From Heloderma charlesbogerti (Eukaryota; Chordata; Lepidosauria; Squamata; Helodermatidae): a DNA stretch of 64,000 bases. The position numbers and the translations under genes were made by a program. The stretch covers positions 1,798,001-1,862,000 of the forward strand of contig JANEZZ010001902.1 in the NCBI GenBank assembly GCA_026122225.1. The letters run 5' to 3'. This document shows, one piece after another, positions 55,566 to 64,000 of this stretch. Positions within the stretch are counted from its first letter, which is position 1; each line of letters starts with the position of its first letter. The notes under the pieces were generated by a model. It worked only from the letters and a program-made list of their open reading frames with translations, was not told the origin of the DNA and searched no databases.

Positions 55566-56300
55566 TCAATTTATTTATTTATTTACACTATTTATATTCC
55601 ACTCCATACCCAGAACAGATTTCAGAGCAGTGAACATAAGAAATAAAACAGTAAAAGAATAAAAAGATTAAAACATCACATTAAAATTATACTTACTTAA
55701 AAACACAATACCCCCACCCGAAACTAGTCAATTAAGGAATGCCTCCTGGAACAGTGCTGTTTTCTGGAGGCACAGGAAACAACGCAGTGTTGGTGCCTGC
55801 TTGACCTCCAGGGGAGGGACTTCCAAAGAAAGGGGGCCACAATGCTGAAGGTTCTTCTCCTGGTGGACTCCAATCAGGCCATAGGTCCATGTGGAACCAC
55901 CAGGAGCAAGCCCTCTGATGACCTCAGTGACCCGGCAGATTGATAAGGAAAAAGGCACTCTCTCAGGTATCCTGGTCCCATGTTGTTTAGAGCTTTGTAC
56001 ACTAGTACTAAAACCTTAAACCTGGCCCGGTAGCGAATAGGCAGCCAGTGCAGTTCCCTCAGCAAAGGAGTTACATGCTGGAAAGAGGCAGGCCCCTACA
56101 ACAGCCAAGCTGCTGTGTTCTGCACTAGCTCCAGTTTCCAGACCAGCCTTACGGGCAGCCCCACATAGAGCACATTGCACTAATCCAGTCTTGAGAGTGC
56201 TCACGCCTGTACCACTGTGGCCCAGCTATCCCAGTCCAGGAGAAGCTGTAGTTTGCAAACCAGCCAAATCTGGTAAAAATTATAGAACTGCACACACAGC
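55566..56300 (-). mobile_element. L2-type LINE, 3' part
   Basis: The minus strand reads, in shifted frames, a pre-terminal region (56300 to 56070), then LRELHWLPIRYRARFKVLVL and YKALNNMGPGYLRECL (frame 55874-56065), then a QEAFLN-like end. An A/T-rich 3' UTR with TTTATTTATTTATTTA (plus-strand reading) sits at 55569. The same subfamily as 20336-20955 by shared residues. Confidence 0.8.
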
Positions 56301-56305
56301 TCTGC

Positions 56306-56960
56306 CATAAGAAGAGCCCTGCTGGATCAGAGCAAGTGTCCATCTAGTCCAGCATTCTGTTCACATTGTGGCCAACCTGCTGTTGATGGGAAACCCAGAA
56401 GCAAATCATCAGTAGGGATGTCAGAGAATTCCGCCACGGACTCCAGTGAGGCCGGATTCTATTGGGCCCCCCGGAATCTGTGGTGGAATGGCCTCCCCCC
56501 TCCGCCACCCCATGGAATCCCTCGGGACGGAGCTTGCCTGGCGGTGGATGTGGCGGCGGCGGCTCTGGCTGGTCTCCTGGCCACTGCCGGGCTGCTGCGT
56601 CTGCAAATGGCGGCCGTTGTAGCGGCCACCATTTGCATGGCTTCCTTTTGCCGTGATAGGCTACGTAAATACTTACGTAGCCTATCATGGCAAAAGGCAG
56701 CCACGCAAATGGCGTTTGTGTCCGCAGCAGCCCGGCAGCGGCCAGAATTCTGGCTGCAGCAGGCCCCAGCCGGCGGCTCCGTGGAGTCGCTGCGGAGTGG
56801 AGCTGGCCGGGGAGGATTCTGGGAGGAGGGACGGAGTGCCTCCCCCCCTGCCAATGCTATGGAACGGACGGGTGAGTGGGATTCATACATCCCTAATCAT
56901 CAGCACAACAGCACCCTCCCGCATTTCATCGTCACTCCTTGCCCGCGCAGCACCTGCTGC
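56306..56960 (-). mobile_element. CR1/L3-like 3' end split by a hAT
   Basis: 56306-56412 reads CATAAGAAGAGCCCTGCTGG, ATCTAGTCCAGCATTCTGTT and GTGGCCAACCTGCTG, the reverse of an L3-like 3' end. The same family continues after 56896 (CAGCACAACAGCACCCTCCC). The 483-bp hAT element at 56413-56895 interrupts it. The distal boundary near 56960 is approximate. Confidence 0.65.
56413..56895. mobile_element. GC-rich fold-back hAT element with 8-bp TSD
   Basis: Begins TAGGGATGT and ends ACATCCCTA, with a perfect 8-bp duplication ATCATCAG at 56405-56412 and 56896-56903, the hAT hallmark. The body is GC-rich with many CpGs and folds back on itself. The centre near 56670 has GATAGGCTACGTAA facing TTACGTAGCCTATC, and matching flanks (CTTTTGCC, ATTTGC, GCAGCAGCCCGGCAG) extend outward. 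Frames of 100-200 codons on both strands (for example 56418-57029) come from the symmetric GC-rich sequence and are not credible genes. Confidence 0.9.
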
Positions 56961-57470
56961 CCAAGGCAGCAGCAGCCTCTATCTGCAGCATTGTATAGCT
57001 GGCCCTGGTCGAGAAATTCCGAGGAGTAGGGGTCTTGGAACCAGGCAATACTGATTTTAACTGCTTAGCCTAATAATGCGAAGGTCTTGAGACTTTAAAG
57101 CTCAGTTTTACAGCATCTTTCAGTAGAAGTAGCTCATTCCCAAATGAAAGGCTTTGAATGTTATGCTCATGATTTGCTGAGGGAGATGGGAACTGCTGCT
57201 GCAATTTCTACCCTGTTTTGAGTGACTGTAAATAGAGCTAGATCATTATTTATGCTCCAGTTTGGAACAGAGCAGTCTTATTTCCTCCAATATCATTGAC
57301 AGACTCACCTGCCAGAAAAGAAGCATTGTCCCAGTTGCTCACTTTCTTCTTTCATAGCACTAGTCAACTGCTTCTATATAAACCTTGGTGAGAGGTCAGT
57401 TAAACAGTATGCAAAGTCGGCTATAGAGCAAGCAAACACAAACACACTCCTCTATTTGTAATCCTTGTTG
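56961..57470. other. Unassigned DNA
   Basis: No gene or element recognised. Confidence 0.35.
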
Positions 57471-57547
57471 TACAGTTCAATCTTGTGCATGACTGCTTGG
57501 AAGTATGCGGCCTCACTATATTCAGTGGGGCTTACTTGGGACGGGGG
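57471..57547. repeat. Palindromic MITE, partial
   Basis: GTTCAATCTTGTGCATGACTG, TTGGAAGTATGCGG and TATTCAGTGGGGCTTACTTGG correspond to one arm and the centre of the family at 55238-55335. Confidence 0.55.
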
Positions 57548-58775
57548 GCATGACAACAGAATGAGAATTACCCAGATTTTTATGGAATTGGCTTTGGTCT
57601 GTCAGGGACACATGAAGCAAGATAAGCTGAGTGTAGCATACCTTTAAAATCTGGTTTTGAGGGGGGGTCACACAATGCTTGAAAGCAACATATTTCCAGG
57701 TGGGGTGGGGGGAGTAGAACTGAATGTCATCAAACTGGCAGGGGCCGCTCAACCAATGAGGGAGGCTTGTTTCCTGCCCCTGTCCAAGCTCCTCCCTGCT
57801 ACTACATTATTATGAATGGAGAGCAACTAATTTTTCCCATGTGTGCAGATTTCCCTGAGGAAGCCCTAGTCCCCAGTTCTCCAATGCAGCATCTGAAGGC
57901 TCCCCCTGAGAGCTTCCCCCCCCCAAATTTCACCGCATTCCAGCAATCTGCCATGGAGTTATTGCTCCCACCCCATTTGCCCCCATGTGGGCACTTTTGC
58001 CTATTGCTTCTAACCCCCCTTTTCCCCTCTCCCTGCTTGCAATGATCAAAAGGTCACTACTTTGATAAAGCAGAGAACAGACTTTACATAACAAGAGAGA
58101 AACGACTTTATATCAGAGAAACTACAGAATATCAAAGAAGCACAACATTGCAATAGCAATTTAAGAGAGCACTGGAGAAGCAAAAGAGCGCTTTAGGGTG
58201 AGTTACTAAAGTTAGCCTTTAACCTTTTTACTGCAGGGAAGTGAGATTTATTTCTTACTTCTGAATAAACATGCACAGAAGAGGTGTGTGTGGGGGGATA
58301 TGTTAAAGATGAAAGACAGGCTACCTAAGGTGAATGAGTGTCCCCACTACTGTGGTAATGTGAGGGGTGGCTGCTGTGCTCTTGGGGATTTTCTCAATGG
58401 GAAAAGCTAATTCCACTGGGGAAACAGGCAGGAATGGGGCATCCCACCTTCTTGACTATGTCATTGCAAGGTCACAGAGGCACACCCAGGATTTAATATA
58501 GGGGGGCCATGGCACACTGTGGTAAAACCACCAGGGACCTGCTTTCAGTAAAAAAAAAGTCAGAGTAAAAGGAGTTTCAGAAAATGTGGCTTTTCAAGAG
58601 GGAAGCATCTGGTTGGCAGCGGATTGGTGACAACGTCATCTGGAACTCAAACTGCTCTAACTTTGCACTAAATGGCTCATGGAGACAGCCCCTAGGTTTG
58701 ATATTTGAGATATTTCTCTTGACTCTCACATTAAACTTCTTTACATTTTTAGATTGTAGTTTTATGTGCTGGAGT
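57548..58775. other. Unassigned DNA
   Basis: No confident feature. A segment at about 57675-57760 (ACATATTTCCAGGTGGGG, GAATGTCATCAAACTGGCAGG) resembles 63036-63095 and may be another shared repeat. Confidence 0.35.
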
Positions 58776-59150
58776 GAGTAAGAAGTTGGGGGACATGATA
58801 GAGGTGTATATAATTATGCACAGTATGGAGAAAGTGGACAGAGAGACATGATAGAGATGTATATAATTATGCACAGTATGGAGAAAGTGGACAGAGAGAA
58901 GTTTTTCTCCCTTTCTCATAATACTAGTACACAGGGTCATCCAGTGAAGCTGATTGGCAGGTGATTCTGGACAGACAAAAGGAAATCCTTCACACAATGC
59001 ATAGTTAACTTCTGGAATTCACTGCCGCAAGATGTGGTGATGGCCAAGGTGTACATGGTTTTCAAAGGAGATTAGACAAATTAATGAAGGATAAGGCTAT
59101 CGATGGCTACAGGTTGTGATGGCTATATGCTACTGTTTCCAAGAGGTAAG
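58776..59150 (+). mobile_element. CR1/L3-like LINE, 3' part with 53-bp duplication
   Basis: The translation follows the CR1-type ORF2 end (YNYAQYGESGQREVFLP-like text in shifted frames, then a TFFTQ-like block), then a 3' UTR like that at 11935-12292. A 53-bp unit is duplicated in tandem at 58792-58844 and 58845-58897 with about one mismatch. The tail motif is missing, so it is truncated at both ends. Confidence 0.65.
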
Positions 59151-59559
59151 CTTCGCTGACATTGTAAGTATTTCCTTTCATCTTGACTCCAGGCATCTCC
59201 CTTTTGTCAGGGAAGTTGTGCTAAGCAGAGGCTTGGCCACAAAGGACAAAAAAGCAGGAAGCATGCCCCGGGTTTCCTGTTAGCATAGATAGCCCACCCT
59301 CTATTCTACAGGCATGGGGCTCCTGGAATTTGTAAATGCCCTATTTCCTTCTTGATTCCTAATGCAGTTAAGTCACACAGCACACCACTGACTGTCTTCC
59401 TAGGGCTCTGAAGAGGAAATGTAACATACAGGAAGCACTGTGCAACCCACTAATAGGACACTGTAATTAGATGCATTAGCACCTATTAGGGTTATGGACG
59501 CACACCCATTGTATGCACACACAACCTCCTTTTGCAAACTGTACTTTTTTTGCATCCAT
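59151..59559. other. Unassigned DNA
   Basis: No gene or repeat recognised. Confidence 0.35.
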
Positions 59560-59830
59560 AAGAACTTAAGAACGGCCATGCTGGATCAGACCAAAGGCCT
59601 ATCTAGTCCAGTCCAGCATTCTGTTCACACAGTAGCCAACCAGATTTATTTATTGATTTCATTTCTATACTGCCCAACAGCCAAAGCTCTCTGGGCAGAT
59701 ACCAATGGGAAGCCCACAACAGGACATGAATGCAGCAACATCCTGCTTGTGTTCCCCAACAACTGGGATAGAGAGGCATGCTACCTCTGATACTGGAGTT
59801 TATATATAGCCATCATCATGACTAGTTGCC
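59560..59830 (-). mobile_element. CR1/L3-like 3' end with an inserted tail
   Basis: ATAAGAACTTAAGAACGGCC, GGATCAGACCAAAGGCC and ACAGTAGCCAACCAGA are followed at 59645-59699 by a foreign TTTATTTATTGATTTCATTT...CCAAAGCTCTCTGGGCAG segment. The element then resumes (ATACCAATGGGAAGCCCAC) up to about 59830. The inserted piece matches the short tail near 14670. Confidence 0.65.
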
Positions 59831-59942
59831 ATGACCCAACACCCACTGAAGGGAAAATCAGTCCCTCCTATCACTGTCAATATCGTCTCCTTCCTTTTGT
59901 ATTTATAACCCCAGTCCCTTTTGTGTTGATTGAGCTGAGGAC

Positions 59943-60890
59943 ATAGAATCATAGAATAGTAGGGTTGGAAGGGGCCTACAAGGCCATCGAGTCCAACCCC
60001 CTGCTCAATGCAGGAATTCAAGTCAGAGCATCCCTGACAGATGGCTGTCCAGCCTTATCTTGAATGCCTCCAGTGTGGGAGAGCCTACTACCTCCCTGGG
60101 TCATTGGTTCCATTGTTGTACTGCTCTAACAGTCAGGAAGTTTTTCCTGATGTTCAGCTGGAATCTGGCTTCCTGTAACTTGAGCCCATTATTCCGTGTC
60201 CTGCACTCTGGGATGATCGAGAAGAGATCCTGGCCTTCCTCTCTGTGATAACCTTTCAAGTACTTGAAGAGCACTATCATATCTCCCCTCAGTCTTCTCA
60301 AGGCTAAGCATGCCCAGTTCTTCCAGTCTCTCTTCATAGGGCTTTGTTTCCAGTCCCCTGTGTTGCCCTCTGAAACCTCTCCAACTTGTCTGCATCCTTC
60401 TTAAAATGTGGTGCCCAGAACTGGACACAGTACTCCAGATGAGGCCTAACCAGTGCTGAGTAGAGGGGAACTAGTACTTCCTGGGATTTGGAAGCTTTGC
60501 TTCTATTAATGCAGCCCAAAATAGCATTTGCCTTTTTTGCAGCCACATCACATTGTTGGCTCATATTCAGCTTGTGATCGACAACAATTCCAAGACCCTT
60601 CTCGCTTGTAGTGTTGTTGAGCCACGTATTCCCCATCTTGTAACTGTGCATTTGGTTTCTTTTTCCTAGGTGCAGAACTTGGCATTTATCCCTATTAAAT
60701 GTCATTCTGTTGTTTTCTGCCCAGCGCTCCAGTCTATCAAGATCACTTTGAATTTCGTTTCTGTCTTCCAATGTATTAGCTCTCCCACCCAATTTTGTGT
60801 CATCTGCAAATTTGATCAGCATTCCCTGCATATCCTCATTATTGTGTACGATTTCTGGCACACCAATCCTTTAACTGCCCTTGTATGTCA
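59943..60890 (-). pseudogene. CR1 LINE, ORF2 C-terminal half and 3' UTR
   Basis: Minus-strand frames 60334-60861, 60189-60428 and 60101-60337 give KFADDTKLGG (RT catalytic box), NRDKCQVLHLGKRNQ, LGIVVDHKLNMSQQCD, KANAILGCINRSK, PLYSALVRPHLEYCVQFW, LRRLRGDMIVLFKYLKG and LNIRKNFLTVRAVQQWN. This is the full C-terminal series of a CR1 reverse transcriptase, broken by two or more frameshifts. The 3' UTR ends at about 59943 in the diagnostic tail, seen on the plus strand as ATAGAATCATAGAATAG. The 5' half is absent by truncation near 60890. Confidence 0.92.
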
Positions 60891-61103
60891 TAATTCCCCC
60901 AAGTGCCTGCCTGCCTGCCATCCATAGCACTCCCTTCCCCTCCTGAGTCTTCCTACAGTCCTCCAAGTGTGTCTGGTGTTAGGCAGACCTACTGCTGTTC
61001 TAAGTCTGGAGCTCATGATTGATGCCTGCTTGCACACACACACCCTCCATATGCACACTTCTTTGGATCCTAGAACAAACAACAAGGCAACGAGGAAGGA
61101 CTG
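60891..61103. other. Unassigned DNA
   Basis: Nothing recognised. Includes CTGCCTGCCTGCC at about 60907 and a short (AC)n at 61034. Confidence 0.35.
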
Positions 61104-61235
61104 CTAATCTTTTTCTTCATCTTGAAATTCCTTCTGCATTCTTTTCCTAACTTCTGCTGCAACCCCCTTCTTCCCTCTCACTTTGTCAAAATCATAAACC
61201 ATGCTGTGCAGCCATGTCACCCCTTCTTTTTCTTT
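61104..61235 (-). CDS. Possible terminal exon of a host gene (weak)
   Basis: On the minus strand, TTTTCCAG precedes a 44-codon stretch rich in Lys/Glu that contains GVTWLHSMVYDFDKV, KKGVAAEVRKRMQ and FQDEEKD and ends in TAG at 61104. The acceptor-to-stop length is an exact multiple of three. The open frame extends past the acceptor into an L3-like LINE tail, so the upstream part cannot be host coding. I do not recognise the protein, the polypyrimidine tract is weak, and no AATAAA is obvious just downstream. A chance frame or a processed-pseudogene fragment remains as likely. Confidence 0.22.
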   Translation of the reverse strand, partial: KEKEGVTWLHSMVYDFDKVRGKKGVAAEVRKRMQKEFQDEEKD

Positions 61236-61286
61236 CTGGAAAACCTCACAGCTAATTTTTTTAATTGCTATTTTGTCATTGTATGT

Positions 61287-61350
61287 AACAGGGTGTTGAA
61301 CTAGATAGGCCTTTGGTCTGATCCAGCAGGGCTCTTTGTATGTTCTTATA
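61287..61350 (+). mobile_element. CR1/L3-like 3' tail
   Basis: GGTGTTGAACTAGATAGGCC and TTTGGTCTGATCCAGCAGGG, then CTCTTTGTATGTTCTTAT, form the terminal segment of the family. Confidence 0.65.
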
Positions 61351-62459
61351 TTTAACATTAAACTATAACAGACTCCTTGTCCTAAAGCCCTGTCTGCCAA
61401 TTTTTCAAAATCTAAAAGAGGCGGTTTAGACCCCGATTTTGAACTCTTTGGGTTCTCTGTTCACTATTTGACCCATATTACAGTCCTAATTGTATGCTAA
61501 AAGCAAATCATTATGTATCATTATGTATCATCATGAAACTTCATAGTGCCATTCTTTAAAGGTGAATGATAGATTAAAGATTTCTGTGGGTACTAGCAGA
61601 TTCTGAGCTGGATTACTACAGTTAAGATTGCTTCCAACAGCTGGTGCTTGAGCTTTGCTTTGACCTAGAAAACTTCAGTTGCCTAGCTCTGTTGCTTCCA
61701 TTCTCCTTGTGGGAATAGGAAGGAACCACTGAGTCAAGCTAGAAAATTGAGTTTTTTTAAAGTGCAGTCCCCACCACCACCATTTAAACCTCCCCCCAAC
61801 ACTGTATTGACAAAATGCCCTCCCGCAACGCACCCCAAGCAGCAGGAAGACATTTTGCAACAGCCCTACTTCTTCTCATAGAACGAGGCTTTGGAGAGAA
61901 GGACAGAGTGTTGGATCCATGATGGTGGCTTTTGTCCCCTATATTAGATGTTCCTGGGAAGGGTGAATTTTGACTGTTCTCCATGTAGCTACCAGCATAG
62001 CAGCTGGACCCAAAGAATAGTTTCACCTAAGAAGCTCACCATGGAGCTACAGGGATACTTCCCGTGCTGTTAGGCCTAAGAGCCCCATATGTTGGGTCGT
62101 GCATTTTTTGTGTAGGCCTTCCTGCAGAATGTTTCTGGGGCTGGGTTTTTGATCTAGCTATAGAGGTTCATCTGCCTACCGTAATTCAGACCAGAGGAAG
62201 GAAGGTAGGTCTGTCTCACCTGCTGTGGGGGAAGAGTTTTTAACCTTTTCTCCAATGCCATTTTCCTGATCTAAACCATCCCTGCTCAAAGCAACTGTTA
62301 ACCCCCACAGGGGGCAGGGCAGAGAAACACACAGTTACTGCTTACCTACATAACATGAGAGATACAATTATTGCTTACCTACATAACATGTAGCTTGGAC
62401 CCAACAGGTGAGGAATGAATATCTCTTGGCTTTGGGGCATAGTAGTAGTAGTAGTAATT
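61351..62459. other. Unassigned DNA with small tandem repeats
   Basis: TCATTATGTA words repeat at about 61508-61532. GCTTACCTACATAACATG occurs at 62340-62357 and 62373-62390 (period 33). (TAG)n/(TAATTA)n lies at about 62445-62470. No gene recognised. Confidence 0.4.
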
Positions 62460-63110
62460 ATAATTATAATGCGCCAGTGGATAAAGATTGAAAATCAAAA
62501 CCATCCTAGCGTAAGGCTATTGAACTAAAGCGTGTGGAGTTAATTCATGGATACATCGTTCAGCCAATGTGGTGTCAAAAAATCCTTTCTATATGGTCAG
62601 TCTCTGCTTGAAGTGGTAATACATACAAGGGCCAATCATGCACGTTGCTTGGTTTGAATGGGTAGTTCTCACATCAGCTCCAGCATTCCCATTAGTGGGT
62701 CCTTTGGATTATTGCAATATTGCCTTTGGTTGGGCTGCCTTTGAAGACAGCTCAGAGACTGGAGTTAGTTCAAAATACAGCTGCTAGACTGCTAATGGGG
62801 ACCAAATGGCAGGGCCATATCTCCCCTGTGCTGAAACAATTTCAGCACTGCTTTGTTTCTGAGCTCAGCTCGAAGTGGTGGTGCTTACTGCACAGCTTGG
62901 GACCAGAACCATGGCAATGGAAGGAGAAGCGAATGGAGGAGTACCGACTTTTTAAAAAGGAATCAGCTTTGCTGTGCTTTGGTCCATGCAGGGCTCCACG
63001 AGCCACTGCTCCACACCAGTAAAAATCACTTCACAAAACATATTTCCTGGTGGGTGTGGGGGTTGGAGTGAACGTCATCTGACTGAAAGGTGCTGCTTCC
63101 CACCTCCCCC
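62460..63110 (+). mobile_element. L2-type LINE fragment, decayed
   Basis: The frame at 62720-63022 reads PLVGLPLKTAQRLELVQNTAARLL and HISPVLKQF, matching the block that precedes ELHWLP in the L2 copies at 37.9 kb and 55.9 kb. The following ELHWLP block is scrambled by indels. A block at 63036-63095 resembles 57675-57760. Confidence 0.6.
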
Positions 63111-63156
63111 CCCCCGCCTTACTCCTTTCCCCTGAAACTCCAGATGCACCTGCACT

Positions 63157-63222
63157 TCAGGAGCAAGCCTCATTGAGCACAATGGGAGTTACTTCCGAGT
63201 AGACACACATATGCTTGTGCTG
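63157..63222. repeat. Palindromic MITE, partial
   Basis: GCAAGCCTCATTGAGCACAATGG, GTTACTTCCGAGTAGAC and CACATATGCTTGTGCTG follow the arm of the family at 55238-55335. Confidence 0.55.
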
Positions 63223-64000
63223 GGAAAGCGGGGGACAAGGATGGGAAACCAGCCCCCTTTCTAACTGCAGGATCTGTATAATAAAGGTGTGAAGTAGTTA
63301 CTTTCTAAGGCAATAAAACAAGCCACGGAGAATCGGAGAATCGCAAGTTCAGTAAAGCACTTCACAGGCTTCACGGAATCAGTGCAATTTGCATAGGATT
63401 GGTGGAGGAATAGTGCATGGATCCCCCATTGGGCAGCCCACCTGCTGCCCGATATTCCTTTCTGGCCTGCCTGCCAGGAGCGTTGGATGATGGGTGGAAG
63501 GTTCAGAGGCCCACCACAGTGCAGACCGCTAACATGAACCCTTTCCCTCCACCCTGGATGTGGTACTCTTGCAACTACTGTGCTGGCCTTGGTGCCACAC
63601 CCACCCAGATCCCTTAAGGGGATCCCACCGCAGGGAAGCGGGGAGCCCAGTTCCGCTGTCCCTTCCAAATTGATCCAGCCCAATGCCTATCATGCCCCAC
63701 AAAGTTGTGAATTAAACAATACAATTCTACCAGGAGAGCGCTCAATAGTTCAACTTATTTAAACACAGACTACTCGTGCAACGAGGAGGGTGAAAACCCT
63801 GCCTCCCCCTTTCTTGCCAATTAGAAGGCAGGTACAATTCCTCGCAAGCCCCATTACTGGCGACTGACTTTTGTCCATTGCAAGATCTACTATGTGGGTG
63901 GAGCAGCCGGCAACAGCAAAGGCGCCAGCAAACATACTAGTCCTCGCTCTTTTATGAGCCTCAGGCAGCTGAGAGAGGGAACTGCCTACCGCTGTTCATG
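63223..64000. other. Unassigned DNA to window end
   Basis: No confident feature. A 140-codon minus-strand frame (63261-63683) has no recognisable motif. An element running off the window edge cannot be excluded. Confidence 0.35.

Noticed and set aside
56418..57029. 203-codon frame and neighbours in GC-rich DNA
   Set aside because: Produced by the near-palindromic GC-rich hAT element, which yields similar frames on both strands.

Overview
This window looks like a gene-poor, transposon-rich stretch of squamate reptile (lizard or snake) nuclear DNA. The assignment rests on the combination of families seen: two full-length Bov-B (RTE clade) LINEs, four tRNA-derived SINEs of the Sauria type whose 3' tail shares the Bov-B GAGTCGGACACGACT motif, many CR1/L3-like and L2 LINE fragments, one L1 fragment, MIR-type SINEs, palindromic MITEs, and hAT and PIF/Harbinger non-autonomous DNA transposons. 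I found no confident host protein-coding gene, rRNA, tRNA gene or CRISPR array. The only possible host coding piece is a weakly supported 44-codon terminal-exon-like stretch at 61104-61235 (minus).

Layout. 1-13 kb: unassigned AT-rich DNA with short LINE ends, two ~110-bp Bov-B tails with 13- and 15-bp target-site duplications, a perfect 77-bp-arm palindrome beside AT microsatellites, a Sauria-type SINE, an L1 3' fragment and several MITEs. 13-26 kb: a second copy of an unclassified ~390-bp repeat, three more SINEs, TAGGGATG-ended hAT-like elements, and L2 and CR1 ends. 26.2-29.4 kb: Bov-B copy A (plus strand), flanked by a 12-bp duplication, with one uninterrupted 1047-codon endonuclease/reverse transcriptase frame. 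30.9-34.6 kb: tRNA-type SINEs, a solo LTR with a perfect 5-bp duplication, and a 994-bp hAT-type element. 36.7-38.5 kb: a decayed L2. 38.5-44.2 kb: mostly unassigned. 44.2-45.5 kb: a decayed CR1/L3-like element. 46.8 kb: a clean Harbinger-type MITE. 49.7-53.0 kb: Bov-B copy B (minus strand), nearly identical to copy A but broken by a frameshift and a stop. 54.9-64 kb: nested L2/L3/hAT insertions, a CR1 3' part and unassigned DNA.

How the parts relate. Bov-B supplies the only potentially functional enzyme. By established knowledge of SINE/LINE pairing, Bov-B machinery is the likely mobiliser of the Sauria-type SINEs here, because both end in the same recognition tail. The DNA transposons are all non-autonomous, with no transposase frame visible, so any movement would need enzymes encoded elsewhere. 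The two Bov-B copies form a ~3.2-kb inverted repeat 20.3 kb apart and are a plausible substrate for inversion.

Limits. Family names come from recognition of motifs and ends, not a database search. Many boundaries are approximate, and unassigned stretches may hold old repeats or regulatory DNA that I cannot recognise by eye.
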